Positions 62,501 through 64,000 of a DNA stretch of 64,000 bases are shown piece by piece; within the stretch, counting starts at the first letter, position 1; every line of letters starts with the position of its first letter. The DNA is taken from positions 35,408,935 through 35,472,934 of the forward strand of contig NC_058338.1 of NCBI RefSeq assembly GCF_905475395.1, written 5' to 3'. The notes under the pieces were generated by a model, which worked only from the letters and a program-made list of their open reading frames with translations, made no database searches and was not told the origin of the DNA. Position numbers and translations under genes: made by a program. This DNA is from Chrysoperla carnea. Its lineage: Eukaryota; Arthropoda; Insecta; Neuroptera; Chrysopidae.

Positions 62501-64000
62501 AATATATTAGGGACCAAAAACAATAAGAAGTGAAAATCGGTATTTAGTTGAATTTGATAATAATAAACTTTTGGGTAATCATTTACAGCGTTTCTTTTTT
62601 TTTTTTTTTTTTAATAATAAAGAATTGCCAATTTTGTTATCATATTTATTTTTAAAGTAGTATAGAAGTGTCGAGGGTCACAGTTAACTACTATTTTTAA
62701 AAAAAAATTTATTCGAAAGATTATAGTTCCCTACGTAAAGAGAGAAAAAAAGATTTTTTTACCGTACCGTTTGAGGGAGATATAATTAATTAAAATTATG
62801 CAAAATTACATATATTAAATTATATGCAAAATTACATATTATGCGTATCTTTGTTCAATTTTACCGGAATGGTTTTTGTTTGCAAAATTGGCACAGTTCA
62901 CCATAGTAAAAAACTTTTAGATTTATAAAACAGCACTAAAAACGTGCCGTTTAGCTTTGTTTTTCCGTCAACAGTCATATTTAGGGGAAAATAAATTTAG
63001 GGAAATTGCGGATTACTTAAATACAGTATATTATATAATATTTATGACCCAACGTACAGCCGTTAAACTACACTAATAAAAAAAAAAAATAATATTTCTT
63101 TTTATTTGGGGCATATTTACTAGTAAAAATATATATTTCAAATGTCGTTGACTATTTTATATTTTGGCTATTGAAAATAATTAAAATTTTACACGTGCGT
63201 TTCTTTTCTCAAAATAATTTGAAATATAGCAGTATCACACATTTGACATTTTAGGCTATATTTAGTATTATCTTTTTGTGGGGATATAAATTAAGTAATT
63301 AAGTCAGTAAGTGAAACCCCTCTGATTAAACCACATACTTAAGATAACAAATCTATACATTGCTCTAGCATCATTTCCACATCAGAACCCTGTTCAAACC
63401 TTTTAAGCATGGCTAAAAAATAGGCCAGCATTGTCAATTCTACTTTTTCAAATATAATTAAATCGGAATTTTGTAATTTATTAAAAAAATATATTCAGGT
63501 CAAAATAAATATTTACTATAGAATTACAAAATTAGAATATGGTAATACATTATTTGTACAATCAATAACATGAAAATTAAACAGTAGAAAATATACGGGG
63601 TGCTCAAAAAGTTTAAGATCCCCCTCTGTTTTAAAATCGTAAAATCTAATGGTAGCCTTGGATTTGCACCTTAACCTTGTTCATGAAGGTAACTTCAAGG
63701 TCAAGTCGGTTTTCTAAAATGAGATTCTTAAATGATTTTATGATTAAATGAATTCACTATAAAGAACAAAATTGCTGAAAGAACTAAATACATTAAACAA
63801 TCAGACGTTTTGACATTACTGTTGTGAAAAATTTTGCATGTATCGACGGATTTTTTCTGCCAGTGTTAATATATCATCCAAGAACCAAATAATACAAAAA
63901 TATCATTAATATTCGTTCAATCATAGAAAAAATTTGATTAACAAATATAAAATTACTGTCTATTCTCTCTCTGTCAAGTATACAGTGTGGGTCATTTTAA

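Larger units (their letters stand above)
58096..64000. other. Repeat-rich stretch upstream of the Yellow-family gene
   Basis: Contains the 58423-58816 MITE, three copies of the 0.6-kb repeat and the hAT-type MITE. No coding exon recognised. G runs occur at 62318-62325 and 62452-62464, and a CGGGGTGCTCAAAAAGTTT element end at 63596. Confidence 0.6.

Noticed and set aside
1-64000. CRISPR arrays, operons or ribosome binding sites
   Set aside because: No short direct repeats with unique spacers and no prokaryotic gene layout. The genes carry spliceosomal introns.

Overview
The window is very AT-rich eukaryotic DNA with spliceosomal introns (GT...AG), long repeat-filled introns and several small transposon families. 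The genes are typical of insects: a Sidestep-family cell-adhesion receptor, the Toll-pathway kinase Pelle, a ZAD-type zinc-finger factor, a Yellow/MRJP-family secreted protein and a complex I subunit. Short TTAGG-type runs sit in repeat tails. I read it as a neopteran insect; the order is not resolved.

Layout. 1-15198: no exon seen; flank or 5' intron of the Sidestep-like gene, with repeat copies. 15199-36651 (+): nine exons of a Sidestep-like receptor (two half-Ig pairs, one whole Ig, two FN3-like modules, TM, cytoplasmic tail). Its N-terminal signal peptide and first Ig domains lie outside the window or were not found. Two further candidate terminal exons lie downstream at 37660-37749 and 45575-45655. 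36652-46168: otherwise AT-rich intergenic DNA with foldback elements and a SINE. 46169-47393 (-): two-exon ZAD protein with nine C2H2 fingers. 47394-48400: a broken copy of the Pelle kinase C-terminus plus a perfect 66-bp inverted repeat. 48401-49906 (-): intronless Pelle, death domain plus kinase, 501 aa. 52269-52715 (+): NDUFB3-like complex I subunit, intronless. 52783-58095 (-): four-exon Yellow-family gene, tail-to-tail with NDUFB3. 58096-64000: repeats only.

The genes do not form a pathway block. Pelle is cytoplasmic Toll signalling, the Sidestep-like protein is a surface guidance receptor, the Yellow protein is secreted and NDUFB3 is mitochondrial. The points most worth following are the tail of the Sidestep-like receptor (ITIM/ITSM-like tyrosines and up to three alternative PDZ-type C-termini), the Pelle fragment and hairpin just 3' of Pelle, and the repeats: a 0.6-kb family in eight copies, a ~313-bp unit in two adjacent introns of the Yellow gene, and a LINE fragment sharing its tail with SINEs.

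Starts were set at ATG codons. Exon edges were set by GT/AG sites and reading-frame phase. All family assignments come from reading the sequence, not from database searches.
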